DNA of 64,000 nt from Nocardia terpenica (GTDB taxonomy: Bacteria; Actinomycetota; Actinomycetes; Mycobacteriales; Mycobacteriaceae). The notes under the pieces were generated by a model, which saw nothing but the letters and a program-made list of their open reading frames with translations, was not told where the DNA came from and ran no database searches. The position numbers and the translations under genes are program-made. Below are positions 61,016 through 64,000 of this stretch, piece after piece. How positions within the stretch are numbered: position 1 is the first letter of the stretch; every line of letters starts with the position of its first letter. The stretch lies in assembly GCF_013186535.1 (NCBI RefSeq), contig NZ_JABMCZ010000002.1, positions 186,001-250,000 of the forward strand, given 5' to 3'.

Positions 61016-62089
61016 CTACAGACCCAGGCCGTGGGCGAGGACCGGCCAGGAGTTCATGAAGTCGTCGCGCCAGTAGCCCCAGGAGTGGGTGCCCGAGTTG
61101 CGGAAGTTGTAGGTCGCGGGGATGCCCAGGGAGTCCAGCTTCGTCTTCAGGTTGTGGGTGCAGTAGTTGGTGCCTGCCTCGATCACGCCGCCGATCAGCA
61201 TCTGGTTGCCCAGGCCGTAGGCGCCGGGCAGCGCGTAGGGGCCGTTGAGGGTGTCGTACTGGCCGGGCAGGCCGTTGCCGGTGGAGATGTAGAGATCCAG
61301 GTCACGCAGCTTGTCGGCGTGCAGCAACGGATCGTTCTCCGACCAGGCGGGCGCGCCGTCGGGGCCGTACATGTTCTCGACATCGCCGCCGCCCCAGGTG
61401 TTGACGGTCAGCTTGACGAACTCACGGCCGACCGGGTCGGAGGTCTGCGCGCAGCCGGAGTAGGCGGCGACCGCCTTGTACAGGCCGGGCTTGGCGATCG
61501 GCAGGTTCAGCACGGTGGTGCCCGAAGTGGACAGGCCCGCAATGGCATTGACGCCGTTGGTGCCCAGCGCGCCGTCGATCAGCGGCGGCAGCTCCTCGGT
61601 GAAGAAGGTCTTCCACTTGTTGCGGCCCAGTTCCGGATCGTCTTTGATCCAGTCCGTGTAGTAGCTCCACTTGCCGCCGACGGGCTGGACCACGTTGACG
61701 TTCTTGTCGCCGAGGAAGCCGTTGACGATGTCGGTCTTCTTCTGCCACGAGGCGTCGTCCTGACCGCCGCCCGCGCCGTTGAGCAGGTACAGCGTCGGGC
61801 GCGGCACCGAGGCGTCGGCGGGACGCTGCACGTCGACCGGGTAGGTCTTGTCCATGGCCGCCGAGTACACGTACAGCCGGATATTGCGATCGTCGCGGTA
61901 GGTCGCCTTGGTGATGTGGGACCCGTCGGGCGACTTCGGATCGGCGAGCAGGCTCTTCGCGGCGATGATCGGGTCCTCGGCCGACGCACTGGTCGCACCG
62001 ATCCCGGCCACGACGCCGGTGAGGACTCCCGTGGCCGCGATGACCGCCGCGGCCCGCAGGCCGTTACGCCGGAAGTGTCGACGAATCAC
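61016..62089 (-). CDS. Secreted mycolyltransferase/esterase of the antigen 85 family (second copy)
   Basis: A 357-residue exported Ag85-type enzyme. The signal peptide covers about residues 1-37 (ending ATSASA-ED). YLLNGAGGG forms the oxyanion region, GLSTSGT near 186 the nucleophile elbow, and GTHSWGYWRDDFMNSWP the catalytic His region. It begins at the GTG at 62089, after GAAGG. It shares long stretches with the copy at 47226-48254 (SGCAQTSDP, LDSLGIPATYNFR), so the two are paralogues. It lies 52 nt after the NRPS gene on the same strand. Confidence 0.9.
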   Translation of the reverse strand: MIRRHFRRNGLRAAAVIAATGVLTGVVAGIGATSASAEDPIIAAKSLLADPKSPDGSHITKATYRDDRNIRLYVYSAAMDKTYPVDVQRPADASVPRPTLYLLNGAGGGQDDASWQKKTDIVNGFLGDKNVNVVQPVGGKWSYYTDWIKDDPELGRNKWKTFFTEELPPLIDGALGTNGVNAIAGLSTSGTTVLNLPIAKPGLYKAVAAYSGCAQTSDPVGREFVKLTVNTWGGGDVENMYGPDGAPAWSENDPLLHADKLRDLDLYISTGNGLPGQYDTLNGPYALPGAYGLGNQMLIGGVIEAGTNYCTHNLKTKLDSLGIPATYNFRNSGTHSWGYWRDDFMNSWPVLAHGLGL

Positions 62090-62141
62090 TATTCACACCT
62101 TCGCTATCTGCTCTCGATTTCGTTCCGTGGCAACCGGCCCA

Positions 62142-64000
62142 TCATGCCGGATCTGTCTCCTCCGGGGTCTTCGCGACCCCGTCCGACAACCGCCGCGCCA
62201 GGCGGGGGCCGAGGTCGGCCAGCGCTTCCGGCGAGGTCATCAGGTCGTGGCGCACCGGCACCGGATGATCGGCGATCTCCCCGTCCACGGCCTCCCGCCA
62301 GGACTCGGCGGCGGTCTCGTGGCCCAGCGCGCTGAAGTAGTCCAGCCGCCCGCGGTACACGCCGGGCCGGTGCTCGGCGATCAGCTCGGCCGAGCGGACG
62401 GCGCTGCGGTAGATGCGCCGCACCCGGTCCGGGGTGAGCACGGCCAGGTCGGCCGGGATGGTGGCGTGCAGGGCGGCCACCGCGGCGTCGCTGAGGTCGT
62501 GGATATCGCCGTCGCCGACCAGGGCCTCGGCGCCGATCCCGATCTCGGCCAGCGCCTCGCGGATGGCCGTCCGGAAGTCGGTGACATCGATGTCGGGGTG
62601 GCTGTCGAGCATGGCCAGCAGCTCGACGGTCTCGCCGTCGGCCTGCAGGGCGGTGGCCACCGCGTGCGCCAGCACGCCGCCCAGCGACCAGCCGAGCAGG
62701 TGGTAGGGGCCGTGCGGCTGCACCGCGCGGATCTCGGCGACATAGCGAGCGGCCATGTCCGCCAACGACTCCGGCAGGTACCCGTCCTCCGACAGCGCGG
62801 GCGACTGCAGACCCAGGATCGGGCGGTCCTCGACGTAGCGCGCCAGGCCCGAGTAGGTCCACGCCAGCCCGTACATCGGGTGCAGGCAGAACAGCGGGGG
62901 CAGCTCGCCCTCGGCCCGGATCGGCAGCAGCACCGCGAGGGCCGCGTCGGAGTGCGGGTCGTAGTCGTGGCCCGCGTCCAGGGCGGCGGCGATGCGCCGG
63001 GTCAGCGCCGCGACGGTGGATCCGGTGAAGAACCACTGCACCCGCACCTCGGCGCCGGTGACCTCGCGCAGGCGGCCGACCGCCCGGGTGGCGATCAGCG
63101 AATTACCGCCCAGGTCGAAGAAGTCGTCGTCGCGCCCCGCCCGGTCGACGCCGAGCACCTCGGCGAAGACGTCGGCGACGGTCTGCTCCAGCGGGGTTTG
63201 CGGCGCTCGGTATTCGCGCCCGGACAGCCGCGGCACCGGCAGCGCCGCCCGGTCCAGTTTGCCGTTGGCGTTCAGCGGCAGCTCGGCGAGCGTCACGACG
63301 GTGGCCGGAACCATATAGGCGGGCAACGATTCCCGGGTGCGCGCGAGCAGGGCCGCCGCGTCGATGGTGGCGCCCGGCGCGGGCACGACATAGCCGACCA
63401 GGCGGTCGCCGGAGTCGGCGCGCGCCAGCGTGACCACGGCGTGGCGCACCTCGGCGGCGGCGGTGAGCGCGGCCTCGATCTCGCCGAGCTCGATGCGCTG
63501 GCCGCGCAGCTTGACCTGGAAGTCGCTGCGGCCCAGGTATTCCAGCGCCGCGGTGCCGTCGGCGGCGGCGGTCCAGCGCACGATGTCGCCGGTGCGGTAG
63601 ACCCGTTCGCCGTTCGGATGCGCGACGAAGCGTTCCGCGGTCAGGGCGGCGGCGCCGAGGTAGCCGCGCGCCAGCTGCACGCCCGCGACATACAGTTCGC
63701 CGGGCGCGCCCGGCGGCACCGGCCGCAGCTGGCGGTCGAGCACGAACACCCGGGTGTTGGCGACCGGGGTGCCGATCGGAATCGCCGCGCTCCCGGCGGA
63801 ATTCGCGGGATGCGCGGTGACGACCGTGGCCTCGGCCGGGCCGTACCAGTTCACCAGCTCGGTGCGGTCCAGGTGGGCCGCACAGGCGGCGGCGGTCTCG
63901 GCGGACAGCGCCTCACCGGCCGCGAAGATCCGGCGCAGCGACGAATATCCCTGTGCCACCGCCGCATTGACGGCCGGGTCCAGGAACGCGTCCAGCATCG
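62142..64000 (-). CDS. NRPS, C-terminal A-PCP-TE part
   Basis: Only the last 619 codons are visible; the gene continues past the right edge. The second half of an adenylation domain has WYGPAEATVV and VYRTGDIVRW. It is followed by the carrier FFDLGGNSLIATRA, a linker and a type I thioesterase with GWSLGG, a DSHPD acid motif and a C-terminal RHDLM. The thioesterase marks the end of an assembly line, so the mature product is released here. It may be the cyclisation-domain NRPS of the siderophore (MbtB has a similar end) or an unrelated synthetase; upstream domains would decide. Confidence 0.85.
   Translation of the reverse strand, partial: MLDAFLDPAVNAAVAQGYSSLRRIFAAGEALSAETAAACAAHLDRTELVNWYGPAEATVVTAHPANSAGSAAIPIGTPVANTRVFVLDRQLRPVPPGAPGELYVAGVQLARGYLGAAALTAERFVAHPNGERVYRTGDIVRWTAAADGTAALEYLGRSDFQVKLRGQRIELGEIEAALTAAAEVRHAVVTLARADSGDRLVGYVVPAPGATIDAAALLARTRESLPAYMVPATVVTLAELPLNANGKLDRAALPVPRLSGREYRAPQTPLEQTVADVFAEVLGVDRAGRDDDFFDLGGNSLIATRAVGRLREVTGAEVRVQWFFTGSTVAALTRRIAAALDAGHDYDPHSDAALAVLLPIRAEGELPPLFCLHPMYGLAWTYSGLARYVEDRPILGLQSPALSEDGYLPESLADMAARYVAEIRAVQPHGPYHLLGWSLGGVLAHAVATALQADGETVELLAMLDSHPDIDVTDFRTAIREALAEIGIGAEALVGDGDIHDLSDAAVAALHATIPADLAVLTPDRVRRIYRSAVRSAELIAEHRPGVYRGRLDYFSALGHETAAESWREAVDGEIADHPVPVRHDLMTSPEALADLGPRLARRLSDGVAKTPEETDPA

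Overview
The window is high-GC actinobacterial DNA, most probably from a Nocardia. Three things point there: a mycobactin/nocobactin-type siderophore locus with DtxR/IdeR-like iron boxes, two secreted Ag85-type mycolyltransferases, and an S10 ribosomal-protein operon whose proteins read like nocardial ones. I saw no tRNA, rRNA, insertion sequence, prophage or CRISPR array.

Layout. 1-1164: the N-terminal part of a glycogen-debranching-type enzyme. 1327-23986: an iron-regulated siderophore locus with a siderophore-binding lipoprotein, a three-gene ABC-2 exporter, two NRPSs (MbtE/MbtF-like), a split PKS (AT-KR-ACP and KS), a type II thioesterase, a formyltransferase, the lysine N-hydroxylase NbtG and a divergent small secreted protein. 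The biosynthetic genes from the formyltransferase to the exporter lie in one direction with 4-8 nt overlaps. Salicylate synthase, salicylate-AMP ligase and the cyclisation-domain NRPS are not here and must lie elsewhere. The formyltransferase suggests a formyl-hydroxamate product of the formobactin/amamistatin/brasilibactin kind. 24073-28875: pseudouridine synthase, EXLDI protein, CPBP protease, a His/Asn-repeat membrane protein and an SGNH hydrolase. 29014-33116: an unusual run of AMP-ligase, acyltransferase-3, phosphosulfolactate-synthase-like and VOC genes. 33123-35956: a membrane protein, an MFS transporter and a zinc-ribbon protein of unknown role. 36137-41407: the complete S10 operon from rpsJ to rpsQ, ending at a strong hairpin. 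41844-45651: a four-gene membrane and secreted operon that looks copper-related. 45789-53764: hotdog protein, lipase, mycolyltransferase, lycopene cyclase, two SDRs, enoyl-CoA hydratase and a double-TetR regulator. 53990-56675: a second ABC-2 triad paralogous to the siderophore-locus one. 57082-60877: aldehyde dehydrogenase homologue without the catalytic Cys, polysaccharide deacetylase and an Nramp transporter. 61016-64000: a second mycolyltransferase and the A-PCP-TE end of another NRPS.

The most striking pattern that genes do not explain is a dispersed repeat family at six loci (2384, 16177, 29403, 31699, 53785, 59508). Each has a 27-bp perfect hairpin with 9-bp arms and a fixed 9-nt loop. 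The arm sequence differs from locus to locus, but the two arms always stay complementary. Tandem 21-25-bp copies of the loop-end plus one arm run out from the hairpin, always on the same side. Several copies sit in frame inside genes; the others abut stop codons.
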